DNA from: Muribaculaceae bacterium
GTDB taxonomy: Bacteria; Bacteroidota; Bacteroidia; Bacteroidales; Muribaculaceae
Direction: 5' to 3'
DNA length: 64,000 nt
NCBI GenBank assembly: GCA_017399915.1
Contig: JAFQAS010000050.1
Coordinates: forward strand, 1-64,000
Under the pieces are notes generated by a model. It saw only the letters and a program-made list of their open reading frames with translations, did not search any database and was not told the DNA's origin. The translations under genes were made by a program, and so were the position numbers. Positions 27,318-36,783 of this stretch are shown piece by piece; the stretch's first letter is position 1; the number at the start of each line of letters is the position of its first letter.

Positions 27318-28967
27318 CTACATGAAACATAACACGAGAGCCTGGGCTGCTACCACGCGCAAGAACATTGTGAGTGGATATACGGTAGAGTAAGCCACGG
27401 CAGGAGCATCGTTGCCTGTTGAGTTGTTGGCATATGCAAGGGCAGGGGGATCGGTGCAACCTCCCGACATAAGCCCCATGATGGTGAGGAAGTTGATTTT
27501 ATAAACACCTCGTGCAATTGATCCAACAATAATGAGAGGTATAACGGTAATCATAAAGCCCCAAATAACCCACCACATACCGGTAGTGTTAAATACGGTT
27601 TCGGCAAAGCCTTGTCCCGAAGAAATGCCTACTGACGCCAAGAATAGGCATATTCCCAATTCGCGCATCAATAGCGAGGCTGATGAAGATGTATAGGTGA
27701 TGAGTTTGAATTTGTAACCAAAACGGCTAAGCAAGATAGCCACAACAAGAGGGCCGCCTGCAAGTCCGAGTTTCATGCCCCAACCAACGTTGATAGAGCC
27801 GAGAATTATACCAAACATAATACCCACGAATATGGTGATGAGGTTTGGTTCGTTGAGGCGTTTCATGGAGTTGCCAAGCTTGCTGGCAAGGCGTTCGATA
27901 TCTTCAAGGTTCCCTACTACTGTTAGACGGTCACCTATTTGAAGGCGAAGGTTGGGCGCTGCGAGAAGATCAACCCCTGCGCGATTCACACGAGTGGCAT
28001 TGAGTTTATATCCCATGCGAAGACGAAGCGACCCAAGTGCCACTCCGTTATAGTTGCCTTTTGTGATGAGTATGCGACGTGACACAACTTGTGATGGTGT
28101 TGCATTCCAGTCCATTTCCACTTCGGGGCCTATAACAGCTTTCATGCGGTCTTCATCTTGAGCCGACATAACAATATAAAGTTTGTCACCGGTATGTATT
28201 TCGGTTGTGGCTTTGGGGATAATAACCGTATCATCGGGACGCATTAATCGAGATACGACAAAATTGCATTGAATGATGTCGTGAAGTTCAACAAGATTTT
28301 TGCCGTCAATTAGACTGTTTGCGACCTCAAAAGTGCGAATATGAGGTTTGAGCTGACTATTTTCTTGTTCATCTTCAATCTCTTTTACCTCATTTTTTAT
28401 ATTGATGCGGAATAGAGCTTTGATGATAAACATTGCAAGTATAATGCCCACTACACCAAGAGGGTAGGCGGCAGCATATCCCATTGCCATAGTGTCGGCT
28501 TGAGCAGCCGATGCCGATTGTTGTGCGGCGGCAAGTCCGGGGGTGTTGGTGACAGCACCCGACATCACCCCTACAAGAGCTTCGATTTTAGTAGCTCCAC
28601 CTTCGAAAAAGTATATGCCCAACACTATTGCCACATTAAGCACGATTCCCAATACCGCAAGTCCGTTAAGTTTCATGCCACCCTTCTTGAATGAAGAGAA
28701 GAACCCCGGACCAACTTGTAAACCAATAGAAAAGATGAAAAGGATAAGACCGAATTCGCGTATAAAGTGTAGTACCTCATGGTCGACGATATAGCCGAAA
28801 TGCCCCATGATGATACCTACGAATAATACGAATGTCACACCAAGTGAAACACCACATATTTTGAGCTTACCTAAGTAAACGCCTAAGGCTATGACAAACG
28901 AGTAAAGCACGATTGTGCTTGCTAAAGACTCATTGCCCGGGAATAATAAATTCTGAATCCAATCCAT
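27318..28967 (-). CDS. Putative transporter, AspT/YidE family with TrkA-C domains
   Basis: 549 residues. Two membrane halves (about 10-195 and 380-549) contain the repeated family sequence GAVTNTPGLAAAQ (first) and GGCTDPPALAYAN (second). Between them are two TrkA-C (RCK_C) domains (about 205-290 and 295-375; LHDIIQCNFVVSRLMR, GVALGSLRLRMGYKLNATRV), which usually bind small ligands. Homologues such as AspT exchange aspartate and alanine; substrate here unknown. Confidence 0.88.
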   Translation of the reverse strand: MDWIQNLLFPGNESLASTIVLYSFVIALGVYLGKLKICGVSLGVTFVLFVGIIMGHFGYIVDHEVLHFIREFGLILFIFSIGLQVGPGFFSSFKKGGMKLNGLAVLGIVLNVAIVLGIYFFEGGATKIEALVGVMSGAVTNTPGLAAAQQSASAAQADTMAMGYAAAYPLGVVGIILAMFIIKALFRINIKNEVKEIEDEQENSQLKPHIRTFEVANSLIDGKNLVELHDIIQCNFVVSRLMRPDDTVIIPKATTEIHTGDKLYIVMSAQDEDRMKAVIGPEVEMDWNATPSQVVSRRILITKGNYNGVALGSLRLRMGYKLNATRVNRAGVDLLAAPNLRLQIGDRLTVVGNLEDIERLASKLGNSMKRLNEPNLITIFVGIMFGIILGSINVGWGMKLGLAGGPLVVAILLSRFGYKFKLITYTSSSASLLMRELGICLFLASVGISSGQGFAETVFNTTGMWWVIWGFMITVIPLIIVGSIARGVYKINFLTIMGLMSGGCTDPPALAYANNSTGNDAPAVAYSTVYPLTMFLRVVAAQALVLCFM

Positions 28968-29087
28968 TTTTTTGAATTGATGTTGTAACAGTGTTGTAAA
29001 ATCGAGTGCAAAGATACTGCTTTTTATTGATTAAGATAAATAATAAAAACTATTTTTAAGGCAAAAAAAGACAGAATAAGGTCGTTG

Positions 29088-29744
29088 TTACAGATTTGTT
29101 GCAATTTTTAAGATTTCGTCAGTTGAGTTGACAATGTGATTGGCGCAAAATTGTTGTAGTTCTTCGATGGGTCGAAAACCCCAAGTCACTCCAATGGATT
29201 CCACTCCGGCACGTCGTGCGGTTTCCATATCTACTCCTGAATCGCCGATATATAACACATCATCTTTTTGTGTCGCTGATTTACTTAGAATGTCAAACAC
29301 AATTGAAGGGTCGGGTTTTGTTGGGAATCCCTCCTTGTGCCCTTCAATGGCGACCCAGTTGATAAAGGGGAAGTAGTGGTTGATTAGTTTTACCACTGCT
29401 TCATGATATTTGTTTGATGCAACGGCAAGTTTTATCCCTTGTTCGCTTAGAGCATTTAATAATTGTGGAATGCCATCATAAGGCTTGGAGTATACTGTAT
29501 TATTGTCGTTGTAATATTCTAAAAAGTGAAGTTTTACCTTTTCAATAGTCCCTTTATCTCGTGCATCTTGTGGTAGTGCGCGCTCTATTAATTTAGCGAT
29601 TCCATTTCCCACAAAAAATGGATATGATGAAATGGGGTGGGTGGAGAACCCACATTTTGCAAGGGCAAAATTAGTGGCTTCACCAAGGTCGTCAATCGTG
29701 TTGAGCAGAGTGCCATCAAGATCAAATATTGCCAAAGATTTCAT
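29088..29744 (-). CDS. HAD hydrolase, phosphoglycolate-phosphatase-like
   Basis: 218 residues. HAD motif I FDLDGTLLNT with the nucleophile Asp, motif II VASNK, motif III KP and motif IV GDSGVDMETARRAG. A C1 helical cap (20-90) as in Gph. Substrate is probably a small phosphate ester. The intergenic stretch upstream (29760-29812) contains two tandem copies of GCATTAAGAATTA. Confidence 0.9.
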   Translation of the reverse strand: MKSLAIFDLDGTLLNTIDDLGEATNFALAKCGFSTHPISSYPFFVGNGIAKLIERALPQDARDKGTIEKVKLHFLEYYNDNNTVYSKPYDGIPQLLNALSEQGIKLAVASNKYHEAVVKLINHYFPFINWVAIEGHKEGFPTKPDPSIVFDILSKSATQKDDVLYIGDSGVDMETARRAGVESIGVTWGFRPIEELQQFCANHIVNSTDEILKIATNL

Positions 29745-29812
29745 GGGGAGTTGAGAATTGAGAGATGGTAGTTGAGATTATGAATTACGCATTAAGAATT
29801 ATGCATTAAGAA

Positions 29813-32146
29813 TTAGAATGGGTATCCAACCGAGAAGTGGAATGAAGCATCGCGACTCCATTTGGGGTGAATCAATGGCCAACGCTCTTGGTTTCGGGCT
29901 GGGTTATAAGCTTTCATGCCAAGGTCGAAACGGAGCAAGAAATAGGTGAAATCAAGACGAATACCTGCGCCATAGGCAAAGGCAATTTGTTTGTAGAATT
30001 CATCAAATTTAAACACACCGCCTGGTTGATTTTCATATTCACGAATTGTCCAAATGTTTCCGGCATCAATAAAGAAGCCACCTTCGATAAGCCAAAATAG
30101 TTTCGCGCGGTATTCGATATTGAGGTCAAGACGAATGTCGCCACATTGATTGATAAAGTTATCAACCGAGTTGCGTGAGTCATAGCTGCCGGGACCGAGA
30201 GTTCTTACACCCCAACCTCTCACACCATTGCCGCCACCGGCATAGAAGCGTTTTTCAAAAGGCAAAACTTTAGAGTTGCCGTATGGAATTCCGATACCAC
30301 CACCCACATGGAATGCCAATGAGTGTCGAGAGCTGAAATTGATGGCATGCATATAATCGGCCTCTGCTTTGAAATATTGAGAATATTGAATGCCAAACAA
30401 TTTATAAACTCCGTCATCGCGTTTTTGATTGCTTAGTGATGATATGGCATAAAGTAAGTTGCCGGCAAGTTCGGCCGAGGCTCGCACACTATATATTGAT
30501 GGTTGTAGAGAATATCGTTGAAGAGGTGATGCCGATGGGATACGCTTGTTTGAGTTGTAATAAGTGTATCCGGTGCGCATAATGAAGTGGTCCTCATAGC
30601 TATAGCGTAATAGGGGGTTTTCTATCTCGTCAATAAAACTTAGTGTGCTTTTGGGTAGATACACATAGTTGATATCGATGAAGTCAAAAGTGCTTCGCTC
30701 GGTGTTTTGACGATTGGCCCAATTATATTTCCATGCACCACCGGCGATGATGCGCGTATATTCGGGGCGTTCTTGGTAGTTGAGCGATAATGCGAATTCG
30801 GTAGATGCTTTCATCGAACGTTTGAAGTCGTTTGAAAGGAACGGACTCATGAATTTAGGGAATTTGATACCCACTTCGCCGGCAAATTCGGTATAACGGT
30901 CATTGATAAGCCCGTCTAAATCTCCTGAAATACTTTCATAGTTCATGCGAAATTTAGTGGTAAGCACTTCTGAGCCTTTTGCTAGATTGCGATGTTGGTA
31001 TGTGGCACCAACTCCAAATCCTAAATCGCCCTCAGAGTTAGTCCCTTCAACTTCAACGCTAATGCTTTGCTTTTTGCCCGGAGATAGCATGATATAGGCG
31101 TCAACCCATTGAAATCCCATATCCTTCCCCGTAGGAACCATTTCGATATTAATATATTTAAGTATTTCGAGTCGCGACAAAGCTTCGTAAGTGCGGTCTA
31201 CCGCGCTTGCGTCATATGGTTTGAGCGGCTGGATATAACATTTCTCTTCAAGAGTTTGAGGCTTGATATAACGGTCGTTGCCGTATACGATTTTATATCC
31301 TTTGTAATCGATTGTGTCGCTAATCTCACTTGTTGCATTAGTCCCAACCATTGGAGTGTAGTTGGTGACAAAATACACATTTTTTACAAAATGCGGTTCA
31401 TGCTCATGGGTAATGATGCTCGTGTCGACTTTTGTGGTGGGTTTGTTGAGAACCAGTGTAAGGTCGACTTCTTTAGAACCGGCAATGGTGTCGGCGATAT
31501 ATGTGATATATTCTTTGCTGAAAGAGTAGTATCCGTTGTTGCGTAACCGTTGAGAGATGAGGGTGCGTTCGGCATCAAGATTGTCACGGTTGAGGAGGTC
31601 GCCCGGACGAAGATTGAAAACCGATGTGTCGCTCATCACAATGTCGTAAATCGCCGAGTCGGGAATGTTGTAAGTGATAGATGTAACCTTATGAGGTTTC
31701 CCGGCGCGAATGGTGTAATTTACATTAACCTTTTTCTTGCTTGGACGAGTGATTGTGTCAACCTTCACTGTCGCATCGAAATAACCTTTATTAATCATTG
31801 CCAATTGTAACTGATTGGCAGATATATCGGTCAAACTTTGGTCGTATATCACAGGCGCCTGCCCGAGTTTTTGGAACCATCGGTTATACCATTTGGTAGT
31901 GTCGCTACCCGAAATGTTATAGGTGGCAAGCTGAAGACGAAGAAAACCTAAGACTTTGTGGTTGGGAATTTGGCGCAAATAGTTGAATAGTTGAGTCTCG
32001 GAAACATCGGCCGAGTCTTCGATATTTATAGATACTTTGTCAACGAGATATTGCCCGTCAGGCACATGTTTGGTCGAGCTACAGTTCCAAAGCAGAACCG
32101 CAACACAACACATCGCAACTATTTTAATTATTGCACTAAATCTCAT
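29813..32146 (-). CDS. tamL: TamL-like outer-membrane assembly lipoprotein (BamA/TamA family)
   Basis: 777 residues. Lipoprotein signal with Cys22 (LLWNCSSTKHVPDGQYLV), a hallmark of TamL in Bacteroidota. POTRA domains follow (about 35-330, e.g. KVNVNYTIRAGKPHKVTSI), then a C-terminal 16-strand barrel (GRRG-like RFYAGGGNGVRGWG, ending FHFSVGYPF with terminal Phe). TamL works with TamB to insert proteins or lipids in the outer membrane. A tamB partner is not in the window. A TACCTTTG box at 32167-32174 (minus strand) is a likely promoter. Confidence 0.93.
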   Translation of the reverse strand: MRFSAIIKIVAMCCVAVLLWNCSSTKHVPDGQYLVDKVSINIEDSADVSETQLFNYLRQIPNHKVLGFLRLQLATYNISGSDTTKWYNRWFQKLGQAPVIYDQSLTDISANQLQLAMINKGYFDATVKVDTITRPSKKKVNVNYTIRAGKPHKVTSITYNIPDSAIYDIVMSDTSVFNLRPGDLLNRDNLDAERTLISQRLRNNGYYSFSKEYITYIADTIAGSKEVDLTLVLNKPTTKVDTSIITHEHEPHFVKNVYFVTNYTPMVGTNATSEISDTIDYKGYKIVYGNDRYIKPQTLEEKCYIQPLKPYDASAVDRTYEALSRLEILKYINIEMVPTGKDMGFQWVDAYIMLSPGKKQSISVEVEGTNSEGDLGFGVGATYQHRNLAKGSEVLTTKFRMNYESISGDLDGLINDRYTEFAGEVGIKFPKFMSPFLSNDFKRSMKASTEFALSLNYQERPEYTRIIAGGAWKYNWANRQNTERSTFDFIDINYVYLPKSTLSFIDEIENPLLRYSYEDHFIMRTGYTYYNSNKRIPSASPLQRYSLQPSIYSVRASAELAGNLLYAISSLSNQKRDDGVYKLFGIQYSQYFKAEADYMHAINFSSRHSLAFHVGGGIGIPYGNSKVLPFEKRFYAGGGNGVRGWGVRTLGPGSYDSRNSVDNFINQCGDIRLDLNIEYRAKLFWLIEGGFFIDAGNIWTIREYENQPGGVFKFDEFYKQIAFAYGAGIRLDFTYFLLRFDLGMKAYNPARNQERWPLIHPKWSRDASFHFSVGYPF

Positions 32147-32246
32147 TTGTGAAATATTTTCGAGCGCAAAGGTAGTGTAATTTTATCGATTGCGAAAAAT
32201 CATTGAGATATATTTACTATTTTTGTGGTGTAAATTAACATGCAAT

Positions 32247-33389
32247 ATGCAAAAAAAGAAAAAAATCATAAGAGTTACAACGGTGCCAACCTCTTTGGAT
32301 ACATTCTGTAAAGATATGCTTCGCGAGTTGAACGAAACATATGATGTGGTAGCGGTGTCATCGCCATTGCCTGAATTAGACGTGGTGGCGCAGAGAGAAG
32401 GAGTGAGAACGGTTGCGGTGAAGATGGAGCGACGAATCTCGATAATTCGCGATATAAAGTCGCTATGGCAATTATATCGACTATTTCTCAAGGAGCGACC
32501 ATGGTTGGTTCATAGCATGACTCCCAAGGCCGGGTTGTTGAGTATGGTGGCAGGTTGGTTGACTCGTGTGCCTAATAGGGTGCATACTTTTACCGGATTG
32601 GTGTGGCCTACTGCAACCGGATTAAACCGAGCGATATTAAAAACAACCGACCGCATATTGTGTGCGTGCGCCACTCGCATCATCCCTGAAGGGAATGGTG
32701 TAAAACAAGATTTGATAAAAGGAAAAATTACACGCAAACCACTTAAAGTGCTCGCTAATGGTAATGTGCGAGGGATTGATTTGACTCATTATGCCCGCAC
32801 GCAAGATGTCGAGGAGCAAGCGAGCCGGATAAGAAAAGATGGAATATTGACGTTTGTTTTTGTTGGACGATTAGTGCGCGATAAGGGTATTCACGAACTT
32901 GTAGAAGCCTTTGCGAAACTTAATGAAAAATATCCGCAAACTCGATTGGTGCTTGTGGGGAGGTCAGAACCTCAACTCGACCCTTTGTCGCCTGAAACGC
33001 AAGTGATAATAGATACTCATAAATCGATAGAAGCGGTAGGTGAGCAATCTGATGTGCGTCCATGGTTGGCGGCAAGTGATGTGTTGACGTTTCCAAGTTA
33101 TCGTGAAGGATTTCCGAATGTGGTGATTGAAGCCGGAGCGATGGGGTTGCCTTCGATTGTGAGCGATATAAATGGGTGTAATGAGATAATTTTACCCGGA
33201 GAAAATGGCGTGATAGTACCACCGCGAAATGCTGAAGCGTTGTATGAAGCTATGGAAAAGATGTGTGTGGATTCAGAATATCGCAAGGCATTGACTGTGA
33301 ATGCGCGCGAATTGGTCGCTTCACGATTTGATTGCCATATTGTGCGCCAAGCATTATATGATTTTTATGCTTCATTAGAGGTAAAATAG
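32247..33389 (+). CDS. Glycosyltransferase family 4
   Basis: 380 residues from ATG 32247 (MQKKKKIIRV). The frame is open to an upstream ATG at 32190, but a TATTTTTG box at 32218-32225 and the residue pattern favour the later one. GT-B fold: N-terminal domain with VHSMTPKAGLLSMVAG, C-terminal donor domain with FVFVGRLVRDKGIHELVEAF, and the E-X7-E motif in PSYREGFPNVVIEAGAMG. Transfers a sugar from a nucleotide donor to a surface glycan; acceptor unknown. Confidence 0.9.
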   Translation: MQKKKKIIRVTTVPTSLDTFCKDMLRELNETYDVVAVSSPLPELDVVAQREGVRTVAVKMERRISIIRDIKSLWQLYRLFLKERPWLVHSMTPKAGLLSMVAGWLTRVPNRVHTFTGLVWPTATGLNRAILKTTDRILCACATRIIPEGNGVKQDLIKGKITRKPLKVLANGNVRGIDLTHYARTQDVEEQASRIRKDGILTFVFVGRLVRDKGIHELVEAFAKLNEKYPQTRLVLVGRSEPQLDPLSPETQVIIDTHKSIEAVGEQSDVRPWLAASDVLTFPSYREGFPNVVIEAGAMGLPSIVSDINGCNEIILPGENGVIVPPRNAEALYEAMEKMCVDSEYRKALTVNARELVASRFDCHIVRQALYDFYASLEVK

Positions 33390-33434
33390 ACCTAAAATAT
33401 TGCTTATCATCGCTGAAATAACTAACTTTGCAAT

Positions 33435-33857
33435 GTGGGACGATTAATGTCGATAGATTATGGACGTAAACGTTGCGGTATTGCCGTGACCGATACGTTG
33501 TGTATCGTTGCAAATGGTTTGACTACAGTGCCAACGCATACTCTTATTGATTTTGTGAAAAAATATGTGGCGACTGAACCTGTTGATAAAATTATAGTAG
33601 GTCACCCCACCACAATGCGAGGAGAAGAGTCGGAGTCGATGAAATATATCACTCCGGGCATAAATCGATTGCGAAAAGAGATTCCAAATGTGCCCATAGA
33701 ATTTTGGGACGAACGTTTCACCTCGGTCATTGCTCATCGTTCAATGATTGATGGCGGAATGAAGAAGATGGCTCGCCGTGATAAAGCTATTGTCGATGAA
33801 ATATCGGCCACAATTATACTTAATGATTATTTGCAAAGTAAAACATTCAATACATGA
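33435..33857 (+). CDS. ruvX: Holliday-junction resolvase-like / pre-16S rRNA nuclease RuvX
   Basis: 140 residues. RNase H-like fold with the catalytic Asp in [26 protein letters not shown], and WDERFTS. Bacterial YqgF/RuvX processes the 5' end of 16S rRNA. Its stop overlaps the def start by four bases (ATGA). Confidence 0.93.
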   Translation: MGRLMSIDYGRKRCGIAVTDTLCIVANGLTTVPTHTLIDFVKKYVATEPVDKIIVGHPTTMRGEESESMKYITPGINRLRKEIPNVPIEFWDERFTSVIAHRSMIDGGMKKMARRDKAIVDEISATIILNDYLQSKTFNT

Positions 33858-34420
33858 AATTACCAGTATATTTATATGGGCACCCTGTGCTTCGTAAAGT
33901 TTCCGAAGATATAACTCCCGATTATCCTGAGTTGAAGAAACTCCTTGATGATATGTATGAAACAATGTATGCCTCTGAAGGAGTTGGGCTTGCTGCGCCT
34001 CAGATTGGCCGTAATGACCGAATTGTGGTGATTGATGCCGATCCTGTGGCTGAAACATTCCCTGAATGCGCCGGTCGCAAGCTCACACTTATAAATCCTG
34101 AGGTTGAGGTTCTCGAAGGGGAGTCGGTTACACGTGGTGAGGGTTGTTTGAGCCTTCCGGGATTATCGGAAAATGTGTCGCGTGTAGAGCATATCCGTCT
34201 TCGTTGGGTTGATGAGAATTTTGAACAACACGAAGAGGAGATAAGTGGATTCCTTGCGCGTATTGTTCAACATGAGTGTGATCACCTTGAAGGGAAATTG
34301 TATATCGACCATGTGTCGCTTATTCGCAAGCAATTGATTCGTGGAAAACTCAATAATATAATTGAGGGCAAGATTCGTTGCGATTATCAAGTGCGTTACG
34401 CACCCAAGAAAAGAAAATAA
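33854..34420 (+). CDS. def: Peptide deformylase
   Basis: 188 residues. Removes the formyl group from new proteins. All three motifs are present: [18 protein letters not shown] with the metal-binding Cys, and QHECDHLEG with the two metal His and the catalytic Glu. Translation is probably coupled to ruvX. Confidence 0.97.
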   Translation: MKLPVYLYGHPVLRKVSEDITPDYPELKKLLDDMYETMYASEGVGLAAPQIGRNDRIVVIDADPVAETFPECAGRKLTLINPEVEVLEGESVTRGEGCLSLPGLSENVSRVEHIRLRWVDENFEQHEEEISGFLARIVQHECDHLEGKLYIDHVSLIRKQLIRGKLNNIIEGKIRCDYQVRYAPKKRK

Positions 34421-34451
34421 TAATCATAAAAATATACCATAATAAACTACT

Positions 34452-36137
34452 ATGGCCGACGATAAAAAAGTAATATTCTCGATGGTGGGAGTGAGTAAAA
34501 TTTATCCCCCACAAAAACAAGTATTAAAAAATATATACCTTTCATTTTTCTATGGTGCGAAAATTGGTATCATAGGTCTTAACGGTTCGGGTAAATCTTC
34601 TTTGTTGAAAATTATTGCCGGTATCGACAAGAGTTTTCAAGGAGAAGTGGTGTTCTCGCCCGGATATTCTGTAGGATATCTCGAACAAGAACCACAACTT
34701 GATGCCGATAAAACGGTGATTGAGGTGGTGCGTGAGGGTGTGCAACCTATTATGGATCTCCTTGCCGAATTTGATGAGGTGAATGCTGCATTTGCCGATC
34801 CCGATGTGCTTGAAGACCCCGACAAGATGGACGCTCTTATCGCTCGTCAAGCAGAGTTGCAAGATAAACTCGATGCTGCCGACGCTTGGAATATTGATAG
34901 CAAATTGGAGCGTGCGATGGACGCTCTTCAATGTCCGCCCGACGATCAAACAATCGGAACACTTTCGGGAGGTGAGCGTCGCCGTGTGGCTCTTTGCCGT
35001 TTGTTGTTGCAACAACCCGATGTGTTGCTTCTTGATGAGCCTACCAATCACCTTGATGCGGAATCAATCGATTGGCTTGAGCAACACCTTCAACAATATC
35101 CCGGTACGGTAATCGCTATTACTCACGACCGTTACTTCCTTGACCATGTGGCAGGTTGGATTCTTGAACTCGACCGTGGTGAAGGTATACCCTGGAAAGG
35201 AAACTACTCTTCTTGGCTTGAACAAAAAACTAAACGTATGGCTCAAGAAGAAAAACAAGCGAGCAAACGTCGCAAAACACTTGAGCGTGAGCTTGAGTGG
35301 GTGCGCATGGCGCCTAAGGCTCGTCAAGCTAAAGGTAAGGCACGTCTGTCATCTTATGACCGCTTGTTGAACGAAGACCAAAAAGAACGTGAAGAACGTC
35401 TTGAAATATTTATCCCTAATGGGCCACGTCTTGGTAACAAGGTGATTGAGGCTTCGTCGTTGGCAAAAGCTTACGGCAAAAAACAATTGTTTAAAGACCT
35501 CAACTTCTCATTGCCTCCTAATGGTATCGTGGGGGTGATTGGCCCCAATGGTGCGGGTAAAACAACTTTGTTCCGTTTGATTATGGGACAAGAAACTCCC
35601 GATGCCGGTACATTTGATGTGGGCGAAACAGTAAAAATCGCTTACGTTGACCAAACTCACCATGATCTTCTTCCCGAAAAATCGGTGTATGAAGTAATTT
35701 CACAAGGCGTTGAGTCGTTCCGTATGGGAGGACGTGATGTTAATGCTCGTGCATATCTCTCAAAATTCAATTTCTCAGGAGCTGATCAAGAAAAGAAAAT
35801 CGGAGTGCTTTCGGGTGGAGAGCGTAACCGCCTTCATTTAGCTATGGCATTGAAAGAAGAGGGTAATGTGTTACTTCTCGACGAACCTACCAATGATATC
35901 GACGTGAACACGCTTCGTGCGCTTGAAGAAGGTCTTGATGACTTTGCCGGATGTGCAGTTGTTGTTAGTCACGACCGTTGGTTCCTTGACCGTATCTGTA
36001 CACATATCCTCTCGTTTGAAGGAGATGGCGAAGTAGTGTATTACGAAGGTTCTTATTCCGACTATGAGGAGTTTAAGAAAGCTCATAACGACGGTAAAGA
36101 ACCAACACGTCGTCGTTATCGCAAATTGATGGAGTAA
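34452..36137 (+). CDS. ettA: Energy-dependent translational throttle protein EttA (ABC-F)
   Basis: 561 residues with two ABC domains and no membrane part. Walker A sites GLNGSGKSS (about 42-50) and GPNGAGKTT (about 363-371); signatures LSGGERRRVALCRLL and LSGGERNRLHLAMAL; Walker B DEPTNHLDAES and DEPTNDIDVNT. The P-site tRNA interaction linker is the Lys/Arg-rich section near 255-300. EttA binds the ribosomal E site and gates elongation with ATP level. Confidence 0.95.
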   Translation: MADDKKVIFSMVGVSKIYPPQKQVLKNIYLSFFYGAKIGIIGLNGSGKSSLLKIIAGIDKSFQGEVVFSPGYSVGYLEQEPQLDADKTVIEVVREGVQPIMDLLAEFDEVNAAFADPDVLEDPDKMDALIARQAELQDKLDAADAWNIDSKLERAMDALQCPPDDQTIGTLSGGERRRVALCRLLLQQPDVLLLDEPTNHLDAESIDWLEQHLQQYPGTVIAITHDRYFLDHVAGWILELDRGEGIPWKGNYSSWLEQKTKRMAQEEKQASKRRKTLERELEWVRMAPKARQAKGKARLSSYDRLLNEDQKEREERLEIFIPNGPRLGNKVIEASSLAKAYGKKQLFKDLNFSLPPNGIVGVIGPNGAGKTTLFRLIMGQETPDAGTFDVGETVKIAYVDQTHHDLLPEKSVYEVISQGVESFRMGGRDVNARAYLSKFNFSGADQEKKIGVLSGGERNRLHLAMALKEEGNVLLLDEPTNDIDVNTLRALEEGLDDFAGCAVVVSHDRWFLDRICTHILSFEGDGEVVYYEGSYSDYEEFKKAHNDGKEPTRRRYRKLME

Positions 36138-36229
36138 TATTAAACGTAATTTAATAAGTTCTGATAACATTACTTATATTGTATTGAATAAGTAGGCCGC
36201 AGAGGAGTTTGTTTGCTCCGCAATTTATA

Positions 36230-36276
36230 ACACCACTATAGTTTCATATATGAATGCTATAGTGGTGTCTATTTTT
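36230..36276 (+). terminator. Terminator after ettA
   Basis: ACACCACTATAG pairs perfectly with CTATAGTGGTGT (12 bases), then CTATTTTTGT. Confidence 0.8.
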
Positions 36277-36380
36277 GTAAAAAATGAAATTGTGATGTTT
36301 AAAATATGTTGCCGATATGTAAATTTATTTAAAATGAGGCTAAGATAGGTGATTTTCAGTAAAAAAAGATAAACAAAAAT

Positions 36381-36410
36381 TTTGTAGCTCAAAAAATAGA
36401 TGTAATTTTG
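36381..36410 (+). promoter_or_regulatory. Promoter of the intergenic structured RNA
   Basis: TTTG (36381-36384), an 18-base spacer and TAATTTTG (36403-36410). The spacer is one base shorter than usual. Start would be near 36417. Confidence 0.55.
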
Positions 36411-36429
36411 CAAAAGAAAAGTTCACCTA

Positions 36430-36489
36430 ATGTCATTTCTTGGGCTGATTAATTATTTTACGCATAAATCAATAGACTTTATGGACTAA
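36430..36489 (+). CDS. Possible 19-residue leader peptide in the structured RNA
   Basis: ATG at 36430 opens a frame of 19 codons (MSFLGLINYFTHKSIDFMD) that stops at 36487-36489. It starts about 13 bases after the predicted transcript start. There is no clear ribosome-binding site and no homologue known to me, so it may be chance. Confidence 0.15.
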   Translation: MSFLGLINYFTHKSIDFMD

Positions 36490-36630
36490 GAAAGGCAAGG
36501 TTTAAGTTTAGCGTTGTGAAACGCTGATTTAGATTTGTTAGGTGGAGAAATGTAAGTATGATATAATCTCTACACTTAAGAAGCTTTAATAGCTATCTTT
36601 AGAATCACAAATCATGCCTTTTGGCTTTTA

Positions 36631-36676
36631 GTCCGGCAGCTCCCTGGTTGAAGGGGGCTGAAGGACAAATTTTTTT
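36631..36676 (+). terminator. Terminator of the structured RNA
   Basis: GTCC/GGAC and CAGCTCCCT/AGGGGGCTG form a nested stem, followed by TTTTTTT. Confidence 0.8.
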
Positions 36677-36699
36677 AGACCCCTTCGTAAATATTATAA

Positions 36700-36729
36700 C
36701 AAAAAAGGAGACTTTGTAAAAGTCCCCCC
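36700..36729 (-). terminator. Terminator of the nuclease gene
   Basis: On the minus strand GGGGACTTT pairs with AAAGTCTCC (one mismatch), followed by TTTTTT. It lies 55 bases past the nuclease stop. Confidence 0.65.
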
Positions 36730-36783
36730 TAAAATATTGTTGCTTAGAGTCGTAGGATATTGACGATTCTAAGAATGATTTAT

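Larger units (their letters stand above)
36417..36680 (+). ncRNA. Probable structured small RNA, about 260 nt
   Basis: A transcription unit with promoter at 36381-36410 and a strong terminator at 36631-36676, lying between ettA and the nuclease gene and pointing away from both coding regions' needs. CACCTAA (36424-36430) can pair with TTAGGTG (36538-36544); CATTTCT (36434-36440) with AGAAATG (36546-36552), which is pseudoknot order. A perfect hairpin AGCGTT/AACGCT (36519-36534 region) lies between. A 19-codon frame is inside. I do not recognise the class; it lacks the tRNA-like ends of tmRNA and the conserved core of RNase P or 4.5S RNA. A 6S-like RNA is one possibility. Confidence 0.5.

Noticed and set aside
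29760..29812. Tandem GCATTAAGAATTA as an attachment site
   Set aside because: Only two short AT-rich copies, no integrase or tRNA beside it.
36417..36680. tmRNA or RNase P RNA
   Set aside because: No tRNA-like acceptor and T arm and no conserved P4 core (GAGGAAAGTCC) could be found.
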